Assembly: GCA_004369085.1 (NCBI GenBank)
Contig: ML210263.1
Span: forward strand, 30,019 to 94,018
Source: Coprinopsis marcescibilis
Taxonomy: Eukaryota > Basidiomycota > Agaricomycetes > Agaricales > Psathyrellaceae
Reading direction: 5' to 3'
Length of the DNA: 64,000 nucleotides
In this document: positions 23,749 to 36,018 of the stretch, in pieces
Layout of the letters: each line of letters opens with the position of its first letter
Numbering within the stretch: the first letter of the stretch is position 1
Position numbers and translations under genes: made by a program
The notes under the pieces: generated by a model
What the model saw: only the letters and a program-made list of their open reading frames with translations
Told to the model about the DNA's origin: nothing
Database searches by the model: none

Positions 23749-25384
23749 GGACTTTGAACAGCAGCGACCGATAGTGTTTGACTTATTTACGGACTACGCA
23801 GGTTCACACCCATGCCGACACCACCACCCCTCACGCAGCGTCCACATGCTGCCCACAGACGGCTCGTGCTAATAGGCTATGCGGCGAGACCACATCCGAG
23901 TAAACGCCTCGATAACGATATCTCCTCCCGTCCCACCCCCAGCGTCTTCGAACGCAGCTGGTACCTATATACATGCGTACGTGATAGAGTAGCTGCGCTA
24001 ATTGATAGTCAATTGACTGCGCGATGGTAATAGGCGCCTGGATAAGGCTTGGTGATATATCATATGCTATCGCTGATGCCAACAGACCGTGTATATTGTT
24101 ATCTGCTATAGAGTCGGCAACGAATTCACCGCGGGCCCCGCAAGTCGGAGCGCCTGCGTATACGGTATAGCTACTTGGGTGCTAGCAGCCGCCGGTTATT
24201 CGATGCCCAAGGACCAGGACCAAGGGTTGCGTCCGTGTGCGGTGGTGAAATTGCTTCTTGTAGAGCTCCCGTACTCACATTAATAAACAACCAGCCCCTT
24301 TAACCCTATCTACCCATTTCATAAAGAAAAGAGTGCCGAGGTACCCCTAAAACCAGGATCACGGCGGACAATAACAATAGACGGCTCTACGAGTCGGGAA
24401 GCTCGCTTCGAACCCGACCCGACCCGGACCTCGCACCAAAAAACACAACGCAAAAATTAAAAGAACGATTCCGAGCCCACGAATAGCGTAGAACACCGAG
24501 TGTCCTATTACTACTTTCCCACATATCACATCACATTAAAACCTCCCGCCCAACCCAACCCCATCCATCTCCCAGCTTTGAAGGCCTGAAGGCCGGACTA
24601 GCGACTCCTCGTCGCCTCGTAGCATTAGCATAACATCACGAATCTGAAACCTATAATCTTAGGGTAGGTCATAGGTCATAGGTCGTGATCAAGCAAGGTA
24701 GTCCGGGAAGCCATTGATCAATCATTACTCAATAACTCGAGGCACTGGCAACACGCACGCCAAAAAATACCTAATCCTCATCCTCATCCACCCACGCCCA
24801 CGCCCTTGCAATAGATTACACCCTAGCAGCAAGCGGAGTTAACCACGCATTCGCCCACAAGGGCAGCAACCGGGGTTTAATTATTAATCTTGTGGTTTTA
24901 ATCTGCCAAGCGACTGACATGCATCACCTCACTTTCCATTGTTTCGACTTGAACGCCGGTGAAGGGAAGGACATTGCGTCCGTGCGTGAATCGGGGTGGC
25001 AGGTTACGCATTTACGCATTTATGTAGTAATAGTATGGATAGCGTGACCCTCGCTTACCGATACCAACGCAACTAAGTCCAACTTATATAACGCACGAAC
25101 GCAGAGATCACACGACAAGACGAGAGAGGAAGCACAACAGATAATGATTTTGATAGATACCACAAATGCAAATTTTACAAGTACAACAAATGACCGAGAT
25201 ATAGCAAACGAGGAAAAATAACATATGCATCGACACAGACAGAGACAAGAAACAAACAGAAAAAAAGCGTGAATGAAATCCCAAATGAATGCGAAAAAGT
25301 AGGTTGTGAACGACGATCAGAATATTGTCCTATACGGCAGCAAGACTGAACCTCGAGGGGGGGGACCAATGCGACGACGGTGTG

Positions 25385-25416
25385 GATGATGATGATGATA
25401 ATGATGATGATGATGA
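25385..25416. repeat. GAT trinucleotide microsatellite
   Basis: GAT units repeated with one AAT variant, downstream of the polyol dehydrogenase. Further scattered GATGA units follow to about 25448. On the minus strand this reads as ATC repeats in a pyrimidine-rich 3' region. Confidence 0.8.
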
Positions 25417-25814
25417 CGGACGATGAGATAGATGATGGGCGATGAGATATGGAATGCTGCATGTTTGGCGAAAACAGGAAAAACAGGACCCGCAACAAGG
25501 CGTGTTTCAAGGACGCAATGTGTGACGAACAAAAACCAGTGATCGATCACAGTCAGCCAAGGAAGAGTGACGTTGCGGGCAGCACGAAACAGACATTTTT
25601 GGTCGAAATGAGTGGTGGTGCGGACTTTTCGAAAATACAAGTCGCGTGGCGTGAACGTGCAGCGAGGGCTGTCTTGGACGGCTATCAGATCGTATCGCTG
25701 GTAATGATTTGATGGCGATCATCACACCGGAATAGGGTAAAAGGAGGAAGATTGGATACGATAGGGTTGGATATGCTGGCGGGGATGGTGAGGGTGAAAA
25801 AGAGTCGTACGATC

Positions 25815-27224
25815 CTATGAGCTCGAGGGGGCAGAGTCGACCATGACCTTGATCACCAGGCGTCCATGCTCATCTCTGCCCTTCATCATGAGCTCAAACG
25901 CGCGTTGGGATTCTTCGAGCGGGAATCGATGTGTCACGATGCGATCGATATTTTGGAGCTTCCCTGATGCGAGCAGCTCGAGAGCGGCAGGGTAGGTGTT
26001 GCAGTAGCGGAAACAGCCGTGGATGTCGACCTCGCGACAGGCAGCAGCTGACAATGGGAGGAGGACGTTCCTGGAGCCCATACCGATGAGCATGACCTTG
26101 CCTCCGGTCACAGCGGTCTGTAAAAAGACAAGAAAGAGTAAGCTGGTGATCAAAAAAATCCGAGGAGGGACGGGGGGGATATCGCCGAGGCCCAAGGAGG
26201 CAAGGCAACATTGAATCCGTAGTAACATAATCAAGAAACCGAGGACGACGAAAATAGCACGAAGAAAGATGCTCACATGTATTGACATTTGAATGCAAGG
26301 CTGCGCGCCTGTGCATTCGTAGACGACGTCAAAGCCTTGCTGCGCGTTGAAGACCGACAAGAGCTTCTGAGCGCCGTCTTTGGCGCGTTGCATGAGCTGG
26401 TTCTCCTTTTCCTGGAGGGTGGCCGGTTCGTCGTCGGTGGTGCGTTCGAGACAGTGGACGTGGGAGGCGAAACCGTTTTGGAGGGCAAACTCGAGACGGG
26501 AGGGGTTGATGTCGACTGCGACGACCCGTTTTGCACCCTTGGCCTTTGCGAGTGCACAGGCGAGAAGACCGATGGTGCCGACACCATAGACAAGAGCGGT
26601 GTGGCCCGGCTCAAAGCGGGCGCGGCGCGTTGCGTGGATGAGGACGGAGAGGGGCTCGGCGAGGGCGGCGTGTTCAAAGGTGCAGGCGTCGGGGAGACTG
26701 GATGAAATTAGATTTTGATCCGGTGATAGTCGGCAAAGACTCACGGATGGACGACAAAGGCGGGATGATTCATTTTTGTCTGCAGAGTCCCGTCGTTATG
26801 CGGCAAGACCGAGGCCGAGCTGCAAAACTTCATCTGCTTGCACAGATTGTAGCGGCCACTCTTGCAAAACTCGCAGCTGCGACAGTAGATTCCGGCTTCG
26901 ATGGCGACGCGTTGGCCGACGAGGACATTTGTGACAGAAGAACCGACCGCGGTGACGATTCCTCCTGCTTCATGGCCGAGGACAATGTCCTGGCGCACCT
27001 TGAAGTCGCCGTTGCGACCGTGTTCAAAGTAGTGGACTGGGAGGGGGTCAGCAAGCGTCGAGCAGGACAGAGAAAGACATACGATCGCTGCCACAGAGCC
27101 CCGTCGAGACGATCTGGACGGTGACCTGGTGGGGCATGGGAGGGAAGAAGGAGCGCTCCTCGATGGCGAGCTCGCGTGTTTTTCCAACGCGGAGGACGGC
27201 AGCGGTGGTGGTCGCAGTCGACAT
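25815..27224 (-). CDS. Zinc-dependent polyol (sorbitol/xylitol/arabinitol) dehydrogenase
   Basis: Medium-chain NAD(P)-dependent oxidoreductase acting on a polyol, probably cytosolic. Exons 27224-27083, 27036-26745, 26697-26277 and 26117-25815 join in frame to 385 residues, normal for the family. Visible: catalytic zinc site GLCGSDLHY (Cys44) and LGHEAGGIV; structural zinc lobe with four cysteines in CRSCEFCKSGRYNLC; substrate-lobe PLPDACTFEHAALAEPLSV; Rossmann motif YGVGTIGLLACALAKA followed by the acidic AVDINPSR; and a C-terminal MMKGRDEHGRLVIKV typical of sorbitol and xylitol dehydrogenases. Substrate cannot be fixed from sequence. Introns are 46, 47 and 159 bases; the last is longer than usual. 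It is divergent from the SDR at 27557, suggesting shared control. Confidence 0.92.
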
Positions 27225-27556
27225 TTTCGAGACGAGGGGGTGGGGATTTGGAAAATGGCGGACAAATGCAGGCCGTTAAATACTTGCGCATTTCGTCCAA
27301 ATCGTTCGCGGTGAGAGGAGAGGACGAACCCCGATCCACATCTGGCCTGCCTGTCACCTCGGGCCGCGGGCCGTCTATCCCCTTTGGCCAGATCCTGCCG
27401 ACAGATCCAGCCTCAGAGGCTTTTTGCCAGGATCCACGACAAATTCGTACCTCTCGGAAGTCGGTGCGGCGCCCGACAGTGCGGGGTACTCCTGCCCACG
27501 GCCCGCCCGTTCAATTTATATTTGCGTGTTGATTGTCTTGCAGTCGAACACTCGCG
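27225..27556. promoter_or_regulatory. Shared divergent promoter of two sugar dehydrogenases
   Basis: Only 332 bases separate the start codons of the polyol dehydrogenase (-) and the short-chain dehydrogenase (+). The interval has a TTAAATA element close to the minus-strand start (about 27276-27282) and TTTATATTTG about 40 bases upstream of the plus-strand ATG (about 27516-27525), both AT-rich boxes in otherwise GC-rich DNA. Regulatory sites for a sugar-responsive factor could be here, but none is recognisable by eye. Confidence 0.5.
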
Positions 27557-30500
27557 ATGGATCCCTCCCACCTTTTCTCGCTCAAAGCCCAGAATGTGCT
27601 TATCACTGGTGCCACCAGGGGTCCGTGCTTTTTCTTTCCCTTTCTTCTGGAAACCCGCCCGAATCAACGTACAACGTTAATTCTACGACGTCGGCGGAGG
27701 GCTCAATCGCTCCACATGTTCTCGATACGCGCCGGCCGTTATCTCGGCTTGCGGTTTCACCCGCTCTGAGCATCCCCCAGCCAATCCATCACTCGTTCCT
27801 GTCGCCCATCTTTCCCCTTTGGCTACTTTCTTTCTTTTTCAGGAACCAATCATTCTGTTGCTGACTTTGAACACTCAGGCATCGGAGCTGCTTGCGCAAT
27901 CGCGTTGGCAGAGGCGGGAGCAAGCATTGTGCTCGTCCAACGTCACGCCGTCGAACCCAACTATGCCACGTACAACGCGCTCAAGGCCCTCTTTGCCAAC
28001 GATGATCCCGCCAACCAACGCATCGTCGAGATCGTGCACTGCGACTTAGACAACCTCGAAGAAGTCAAGGGCGTATTCAACCGTGCACTCGATGTCGCCC
28101 CCGGAAAGAAGATCGATATCCTCGTAAACTGCGCTGGGATACAGCGTCGCGCACCAGCTGTCGATTTTGGCGAGACAGAGTGGGACGAGGCAAGTCACTC
28201 CATGTTTTCTTTGCTTCTCAAGATCTTCGGGGATGAGTCCGGGCACGTTTCCGGAATTTGCCCACGTCTCAAATAACCTTTTGACCCTCGTTTCTAAAAC
28301 TATCTTTTCCTTGGCACGGACCACTTATTTCGGGAGACGACATCTTCTCTTCCCGTGCTTCTTTGACCGGGGTTGGCCCACTGCCAGCTCGCTCGTTCTG
28401 CGACAAGGTTTAGGCCTCGTTCCTCGTCTTTAGGCTTGCGACTTTTTCGGTCAGCGGGCTCTAGATCGTGCCCAGCAAACCTCGCTTCCGCCTCACAGCC
28501 CTGTCAACTTCGATTTCGAAGTCGATCGTCCGGATTTCCAGCACCGACTATGACCTTTTGTGCCATTTTTTTAATTTCGCCTTTCGAGGCACTGTTGTTT
28601 CACATCCCCCGGGCGTCTATGCGCATTTGTGTTTAATTTGTTGAGGGTGACAGACGGTGTGACTGGCGATGTATCGCCGGGACTGCTGCGACCCTGTTGC
28701 CAAACACACTCTCTTGCAGCTCTGCTGGAAATCGGCCAGCAGCCGAAGAAGGAAAGGGCCAAACGTCACAGATGACATCATGTTCATCCGCCGCCCTGAC
28801 CCCTGCTGCAGGCCGAAGCAGGCAGTAGATGCGCTCCTCGGCGAGCGTGGGCAACTTTAGAATGCCCCTGCGTCCGGGTGTCACTGTCTATTTCCGTCTG
28901 TCGATGTGATGCGCCTTCTTGGTATCGATTGCGCTTGTTTATTTATCGCGCATATATTCATGTTTTTCCTAACCCCGCCTCTGAGCTCGTCGTCTTCCTA
29001 TCCTTTCTTTCTTCCCTTTTTACACCACCCCACCCTTCCCCGTGCATTCTCGTCCGTTCAATTCATTCATCGCCTCCCATTCAACCATCAATCGCCCGCT
29101 ACTTTATCCCCGGTATTATCCCGAGTGAATTGTTTCTAATCGCTGTTTATCACTGTGCAGGTTCTCAACATTAATCTCAAATCCGTTTGGTTACTGTCTC
29201 AAGCAGCCGGCCGCCACATGGTTCCTCGTCGCGAGGGCAAGATTATCAACTTTTGCTCCTTGCTAACCTTTCAAGGCGGGCTCACAGTTCCCGCATATGC
29301 AGCCGCAAAGGGTGCCCTCGGTCAACTTACCAAGGCTCTCGCAAACGAGTGGAGCAAGGATAACGTCCAGGTCAACGGCATCTGCCCTGGTTACATCAAA
29401 ACCGATATGTGAGTAAGCCAGTCTCCTTTCTGCTTTATTGCCCTCGCCATCGTTTCTTTTGGGGCTCGGAGGCATGCATATGCGCCTATCCGGGCTCGCT
29501 CGCAAATTTTTGTGCAGACTATATGCGCGAAATTCGTCCTTTTCTTCCTTTGGGTCTTCTCAGTTTGGAATACTGAATGTTGCCGTGTCTATTTTCGTTT
29601 GACGGAGCCGCGGGATGATTTCTTTCGGATGGTCATTCGTTTATTAATTTGCACTGCATCGGGTCTTATCTTTTTATACTCGGCGGGCTGGCGCTCTTTT
29701 TAGACCGCCTATCTTTCGCTTTCGCTTTTGGCTCCGTTTCATGTTTTAGCCGACCAAACGGTGCATTTTGGCATCTAGGCAACTGAGTCGGCAGCTCTCC
29801 GTCGTCGTTTCTTGTGCTATTCAATTCGCTCTTTTCAATTCACCAGGGCTGCGTGTTGTTGAATCTGTTGATTTCATGCGACTGGGCGGGTTCATTTGTT
29901 GGGGACCTGGATGTGGACATTGCAGCAGCTCAACTCGGGGGCGATTCTAGCATGTATCTCGTGTCCCTTTGGGCAACGACTTATGAGCTAGTTCCCGGCG
30001 GTTACGGTTGACATTGTCAGGCCAGGGGACAGCTGTCCCAATGGCCGACAACTCTTGCCGCGTTTGAGCGACGGACATGGTATCTTGGCGTCACGTCGTT
30101 TATTGTAACGAGAGATGGCGACATTGACACTTGTCGTGATTGATATGCATGCCCACATCTTTTAGGCTCCGACTTGCATAGTATGTCTTTCTGCATCGCA
30201 CACCCCTTTCATGTCGTGATTCTATTCAGAGCAGCGGGAGCCGATGCTGGAATTTCCGACTCCGCTTGTCGCTTGTTTGGCGCCCACAAGCTGTCCCGAG
30301 GGTTGGGATGGCGCCCGGTTCCAGCGGTTGGTGATTTGTGGCCTGTGGTCGGACATTTGGCTTTTCACCGGGGCGATCGTGGTGTTTATTGTGGTTCAAT
30401 GGGGAGCGACGTCCTTGTATTTCTCCGGAGACCCCGTTGAGGTGACCAATACCGATGGGCTGGTGCCTATCGCTATCACTTGCATTGTACATGCTCCCTG

Positions 30501-31075
30501 GCTGTCTTTTTGGTTCTCGTAACCGAGAACCCGGCTGCGTGGACTGCATGTCCTTGCTTTGCTTATCTTTAATCGTTCCTTTGGGCGTATGCACGTTGGA
30601 TTGAGGCGAGAGCGAGCTTTATCTGACAGGATCATCTTCCTTGCTCCTCGTTTCTCGTCCCTTGTTCCTTGCTCCGACCCAGCCCCAAGGCTTCTCACCC
30701 CGTTATCTATGCACGCCGTTAGCCTTTACGGAAGCATCCATTCCATTCCATCCTATCCCATCTTTTTTCTTATCGTACCCTTTCGATTCGAATACAATTA
30801 AACGAATGTACGTTACTGACGCGTTACGTTTTTGGGTGGGGTAGGAACGAGAAGCTGCTGGAGGACCCTGTGCGCCTGCGCCAGATCTCGGAGCGGATTC
30901 CCGCCGGCAGATGGGGGGAGCCACGCGATTTTGCAGGGCCTGTTGTGTTCCTCGCGAGTCGGGCGAGCGAGTATGTGTGTGGAGAGCTGTTGGTTGTTGA
31001 TGGGGTGCGTGGTATCCCTTTTTTGGGTGGTGGAAACTTTAATCTTTTTTTGTGTAGGGTTGGATGGGTCGCTAA
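27557..31075 (+). CDS. Short-chain dehydrogenase, 2-deoxy-D-gluconate 3-dehydrogenase (KduD)-like
   Basis: Classical SDR of 266 residues in five exons: 27557-27620, 27879-28189, 29161-29408, 30845-31004 and 31058-31075. Motifs: TGATRGIGAA cofactor loop (split by intron 1), NCAGIQRR, the NINLKSVW helix, and the catalytic set with Ser in CSLLTFQGG, Tyr and Lys in [20 protein letters not shown] and the ending VDGGWMGR match KduD-like enzymes, which oxidise 2-deoxygluconate or related keto sugars. Introns 1-3 are 258, 971 and 1436 bases, far longer than the typical 50-80 in this window. Intron 2 needs a GC donor (GAG|GCAAGT) to join WDE to VLNIN. The last exon codes for only five residues and a stop. 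Divergent partner: the polyol dehydrogenase at 27224. Confidence 0.9.
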
Positions 31076-33386
31076 AGGGTGGGGTGCTCATTTGTGAATG
31101 GAGGGTGTTGGATATCAAAGTGAAAGTGAAACCCTGCGTATCTGTGATACTTGTGATGCTTGAAGTACGTATGAATAAAGAAATGTTTACCCCCGAGGCT
31201 GAGACGAGACCCTTGAATTGTCGATTCTGGGTAAGCGAAGAGTTTCTTTATTTTCCCCTTTTTTTGCGACAGACTTGCAAGTTGTTAATCTGGGGACCTA
31301 ACGCCTACCCTGCTATTGCCGCCGTCCCCATAATGAACGTGCCCGTCCCGGCTGATCGCTGTTTTAGAGACCGGTGTGTCGCCCAGCAGGTCTTTTGCCG
31401 AGGACATGCGAGGGGCAAGCAGTTCCCGGATTACTCGCTATCTTTGGGTGGTGGTTGGTTGGTTATCTCCAGGTCTTACTGTCGGTTATTTAGCCTTGCT
31501 TGACATTCCGGGCTTCTGCGACTGTGTAGCATGCTGGTTTGGTAGCGCTCGGACTCGTGGGTGGTTTTAATTATAAGGCAAGGTGGTATGTGTGCGTTGG
31601 GCTGGGTTAGGCTGTTGCACGATTCACGAGGACTCGGTCGTCCTCGATTGATCATCATTTCACAATGCCAACATCTGACCTAGGCCTCGGGTGCCAACTT
31701 TTGGAGGCAAGAGCAAAAGCCTGCACGAACGTGCCTCGTGAATCAAGAAAGAGTGTATGTAAGATGCATGAGCTCTCCCTCTCCTCTCCTCTGTTTTAGC
31801 CGTTAGCGCCAAGATCCGAGTCGCACTATGGTCATGAGGGAAGGGGGGATGACCGATTGATCATTCATTATGTGGTGGGTGATGCGTGTGTAGCTTTGAT
31901 GAGTCGGAGGGCGCCTCGAGACCTGAGACGGGAAGCAACAACGGATACGGATATGGAGGTCGGTGTTCAATGCTCATGCACGATCGCTCGCAAATGGGTA
32001 CCTCGCCTGCTGCGGCGCGCTTATTTCAGCATGTCACGCGGAGGCGCACCTGCGCGAGGCAACTCTGATCGAGCTGCCCTTTCCGGCACTCGAGGGCATG
32101 AGGAGCGCCGACCGGCTCATGGGTTGCCCCAAACCACCATATGAACATAACCAAAAGCTTGTTAAGCGTACTGCGGCATGCACATCGCTTCGCTTCGAGA
32201 ATCGAGGAATTCTATAGCTTCAATGAACGGGCGCGTGTTCGTGATCGACTGCAGTCCGCCAGGCCACTTCTCCCGTTCATTGAATTTATCTAAAAACTTG
32301 TTCCATCCACATTCCCGTCTTTCATTCGATTGGGTTTGTTTATAATACACCACCATTCCTATGTCCCTATCAATTCAAATGCGGAAGATGCAGATGCAAA
32401 GATGCAGGCTGCCATATACGAAATGTGCGACCCACCATTCATTCATTCGTTCTGTCCGTGGCAATGACATCAATTGACCTTCTACGGGTCAAATAGAAAC
32501 TTGGACCCTGTTTCTGCGAACCAAGGTAAGGACCTGTTCTATTAGTAGAACACAAGTACCCATTGCCCAACCCTTGGCTGGGCAGGTCCCTGTTTCCGAT
32601 TCGGCGAAAATTTCAGCGGTATGAAAGGGACGTATCTGGTCTCAAGCGGTTATTAAGAGCCAAAAGTAAGATTGAAGCAGCCTTGAAACAAACTTTACCT
32701 TGGACTGACCCGTAGCATGCACCGCTGACGATGGCCATTGCTCACATTGAAATAAGGCAAACGCAAACCGTCCACGGTACTAACATCAGGGATGAAACGC
32801 CACCGGACAGCCCTCGGGGCCTCGATTTGCCCTTATCCAGCTTGGAAGACAAATTACGCGCCGGCGAACCACACCCCGAGCTCTCAAATCTCGATGAACA
32901 CAGGCCGGCACATTAGAGTTTTCCATCACCAAAAAAAAAACCAGGGTGCAAAACGTTTTAGTCCTCTATTCAGGATTTAGAACCGCGTCCCCTGTTGGGG
33001 CCCAATCGCTGCAAATCTCGGAAGAACAAAATTGGCTGGTTTCGCGCAAGAGTTGTTCCAATTAGACATTCAGATCCTTTGCCGTGACGTAACGAGCGGT
33101 AGATGTTTCGAAAGTCTGTGTGTTGGGAAGTAGGAAGCATGTGGAGGGGATGTGGGGACAGCAACTCAAAAAAGGTTCGCTCACCTCGTTATCAACGCTC
33201 TGGCGTTAAACCTGATAACCGGGTCGTAGCTGAGGACATGGCTAAGTGAGACCCCTGTCACCTAAAGAAGCAGAGGTACTTACCAGTGACGAGGAATGCT
33301 TTGTTGGCATTCTCACAGCAGGTTGTTGACATGGGTTGGAGTTGGAGGACGAGAACGCGAAAGAGCTCGAGGGTGCTATTACCCCT
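31076..33386. other. Intergenic, no convincing gene
   Basis: No domain was recognised. On the minus strand an ATG at 33332 opens MSTTCCENANKAFLVT and ends at a good GTAAGT donor, which may be the first exon of a small gene running towards 33000, but downstream frames cannot be joined with confidence. On the plus strand 32731-32916 reads as a protein-like 61-residue frame with no known family. Confidence 0.3.
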
Positions 33387-33791
33387 TATGCTTCCGGTTC
33401 TGCAATCTGCGGCACGCCTGTGACAGAAGGTACTGACGGTGGGCCTTCTAAGTGTGCATCAACAGAGGGCAGTGCATGTGCGAAATTCGTCGAAAATAGG
33501 TTCTTTCGTGCTTCCTTTCGCTTGGCAAAAAGTCTCCTCCTCTCCGCCGACTTTGGCACTGCAGCGAATTAATTTGGTCGGTATTACAGTCAGATATGAC
33601 GCACAAACGTGATTTCAAAACGCTTAAACTCGCTCACCTCAGATAGACCGGTTCTTGGCGTCCCGATTGCTCCTGCCTTGGTGCTTCGCGAGGTTGCCGA
33701 AGGTCCAAGATTTTGCCGCACATTCACGAAACACAAGTGACCTTTGGTATAGACTGTTATCGGTGAAATGCGGGACGTCGCTGTCATCCAT
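33387..33791 (-). CDS. Candidate small two-exon gene, unknown function
   Basis: I do not recognise a family. ATG 33791 opens MDDSDVPHFTDNSLYQRS, continuing through FRECAAKSWTFGNLAKHQ, whose Cys and His spacing faintly recalls a zinc finger, and reaches a stop near possible donors at about 33650. After an acceptor GCTGCAG near 33570 another open stretch reads PKSAERRRLFAKRKEARKNLF and ends at TAA 33387-33389 after VPQIAEPEA. Both look like coding sequence, but the phases available at the visible donors do not join these two frames, so either the splice is different or they belong to different genes. Weak call. Confidence 0.3.
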
Positions 33792-36018
33792 CGAACACTC
33801 TTTTCACCGGTCACATCAGCAGACAGTGCGGAAGAAGCGATAAGCAAACACCTCGCGGCTGTTGTGGCATGTGTTGCGATGAAGAAACCCAAGGCCATGG
33901 GACGATCACACAGGTCCAGATACCAGGTAATAGCCGCCACAGTACTCGAGGTTTCGGGTATTCCCATTGTCATTCCCATGGACATGCACTGCACTCCCAA
34001 TTGGTGCCTATAGAGCAGCCACCGCGAAGTGAAACGGGGTGCATACATAGAAGACGTCAGCATGGGACATCGGACCGGAAAGCGATGACCTTGTCATCCT
34101 GGAATTTCACATTTCGCAGTTATCGAATAGGTCCGGGCGCTTCTGAACCGGGATTGTCACACTTTGGCTTCAAAGCTGCGATAGAGGGGATTGAAGTTAC
34201 CAGATTCGGCCGCAATGTACGAGGTCCGTGCGTGCTCGTTAAACTTTGAGGCCGAGGGTGAGGCTCAAGCATGTCCCTCCAGCTAGGCTATCCGTTGTTG
34301 GTTCCGGGGAGGTTGCGAAAGGCACGGCGATGATATAGGCGCTACCAACTTAATCAATCCGCAGCGATTGGAGCCAACGATTGACGTGAGTGCCAGGGAT
34401 ACTGTTTGGGATCCGAACGCATGATTCTACTCCTAGATAGAAACAGGCCTCCAAGGTTAGATCGAGTATACGATGAAAAAGAAACGGGAAGATGGACCGT
34501 CAGAGTGACCTGCAATCCGCCGACCTGGAGGGGCGGACCATGTTAGGGATGTGTAGGCCACGACCTTTGCGTATATCATTCTGAGGGCATGAGGAGAAGC
34601 AGCAGAAGCGCAAATGGTCCGATTGGTAGCCAAAAGAAGGTGGAAAATTGGACGATGATGGCACAAGATAGGAATCACGCAAGATGTACGGGTGTCTCCG
34701 AGTTATCCTATCAAAGGGGGTGGAGGAGGTCATAGAGGATCCGTAGAATCGGCGTTAACACTTTGAAAAAGGCTGTGAGCTGACCTTAGTTCTACCGTAT
34801 ATTGGCAGATGTAATACGTCTGAGAATTGTCGGTCTAAGAATCTAAGAACGCGGTCCGAAACCCAGGTGAAGCGTACCAAATCGAGTTTTTATGACCAAA
34901 GGTTGCTTGATCAGAAAAGAACAATTCCGTAGGAGAATACCTTGAAGGGAAGAAGATCTAGAAGAAGACGCGAGGCAACAGTGATGATCAAGCAGGCAAT
35001 TCTTACCCAAGCACACGCACGCGTTGGAGAGTCAAATCCAATTCCATGTCGACAAGGGGCTATAGTTTATGCGATGAATTCGTTTCGACGCGATTATGTC
35101 GCATAACAGACCGCTCAGTAAACGCCTCATGTCGTGACGGTGAATCAAGTTTATTCGTTTTAGGACAAGGCGATTTGACACGGAGACCCAACCGAATGGA
35201 TGATATCGGACAAGGCGACTGCTGCCGTGTCTGTGGAACGTATTCCAGATAGGATGATGACCTGCCAAGCTATGTCAGAATTTAGCCAGAGATTTCTCTT
35301 TACGACTTACACAAGTAGACTGCCGTATGCGATCCGAGTCCAGAATACGATTCATCAGTTTGCGGATAGAAAACGTCGAGTTATTTCTCCTAGTGGGGCC
35401 CGAAGTTATTGACCAATTTGAGCACAAGTAGCACAAGGTTGTTCTTTCGCAGATTTCTACCAGAATCTCAAGGCATGCTTTAGGGATGCAATGACCGTGC
35501 CGGAATTCTTCGTAATATCTTCCACAGCCGCTGACACTGCAAGCGAGGCGAGACAATTTTGGGGTGCAGGCCTGCTTTATGCGTGTGAAGTCGTCGTAGC
35601 CGTTCCTTCTTCAAATTCGAGCAAGAGAGTAGTGAGTCTGAATTCGGGATGCATGGACGAAAACTTGACCATCGGAGTTGGGAGCGAAGTGGGCTGATTC
35701 TCGATGATATTCGGTTGGTTTGTTGTTGGTCTGTGCGCGAACCATCACGCGTCACGCTTAGTCAGTGGCTTTTCAAGTGCGCCATGCCAAGAGGACGTCG
35801 TCGGCGGGAGTATGAGTGGTGTCCGATTCGCTTTGAAACCGACAACCTCCACGGAGAAAATAGTACTCAGAATTGCAACTCAACCCTGAAGAATGATTTG
35901 AGATTGGGATCCTACGTGAGAACCCAACCGATTACCCAACGATTACCGCAAGTTGAGTATTTTCCGGACTGCTGCTTGTAATATACATTAGTAGATATTC
36001 TCCTATTCAAACTGTACA
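33792..36018. other. Intergenic with weak minus-strand exon candidates
   Basis: No gene can be defended. Around 35340-35575 on the minus strand a frame reading ASLAVSAAVEDITKNSG, then a GTAGAA...CACTAG intron, then RNNSTFSIRKLMNRILDSD before a GTAAGT donor near 35310 looks like two short helical exons. An ATG near 35672 (MVKFSSMHPEFRL) might start it. A hydrophobic stretch lies at about 34600-34660 minus. These may be parts of one or two small genes. Confidence 0.25.

Larger units (their letters stand above)
17231..25814. other. Gene-poor stretch of about 8.5 kb
   Basis: I read both strands and found no domain, no joinable exon series and no rRNA or tRNA. The longest open frames (for example 22557-22934 plus and 25175-25510 minus) have no recognisable motifs and no codon pattern like the neighbouring genes. 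CpG dinucleotides remain common, so there is no sign of C-to-T decay of the RIP type. Small tandem tracts occur (listed separately). It may be an old repeat-rich island whose elements are too degraded to see by eye. The last few hundred bases before 25815 are likely the 3' region of the polyol dehydrogenase. Confidence 0.45.

Noticed and set aside
24400..24460. tRNA-like TTCGAACC string
   Set aside because: No matching acceptor, anticodon or D arm could be drawn around it on either strand.
25175..25640. Ile- and His-rich minus-strand frames near the GAT repeat
   Set aside because: Composition is produced by the GAT/ATC microsatellite; they sit in the likely 3' region of the polyol dehydrogenase.
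17231..25814. Possible transposable element with terminal repeats
   Set aside because: No transposase, reverse transcriptase or integrase motif and no long direct or inverted terminal repeats could be found by eye.
28190..29160. Possible separate genes in the long SDR intron
   Set aside because: Short frames only, no domains, and the SDR exons on either side join exactly in frame, so it is best read as intron.
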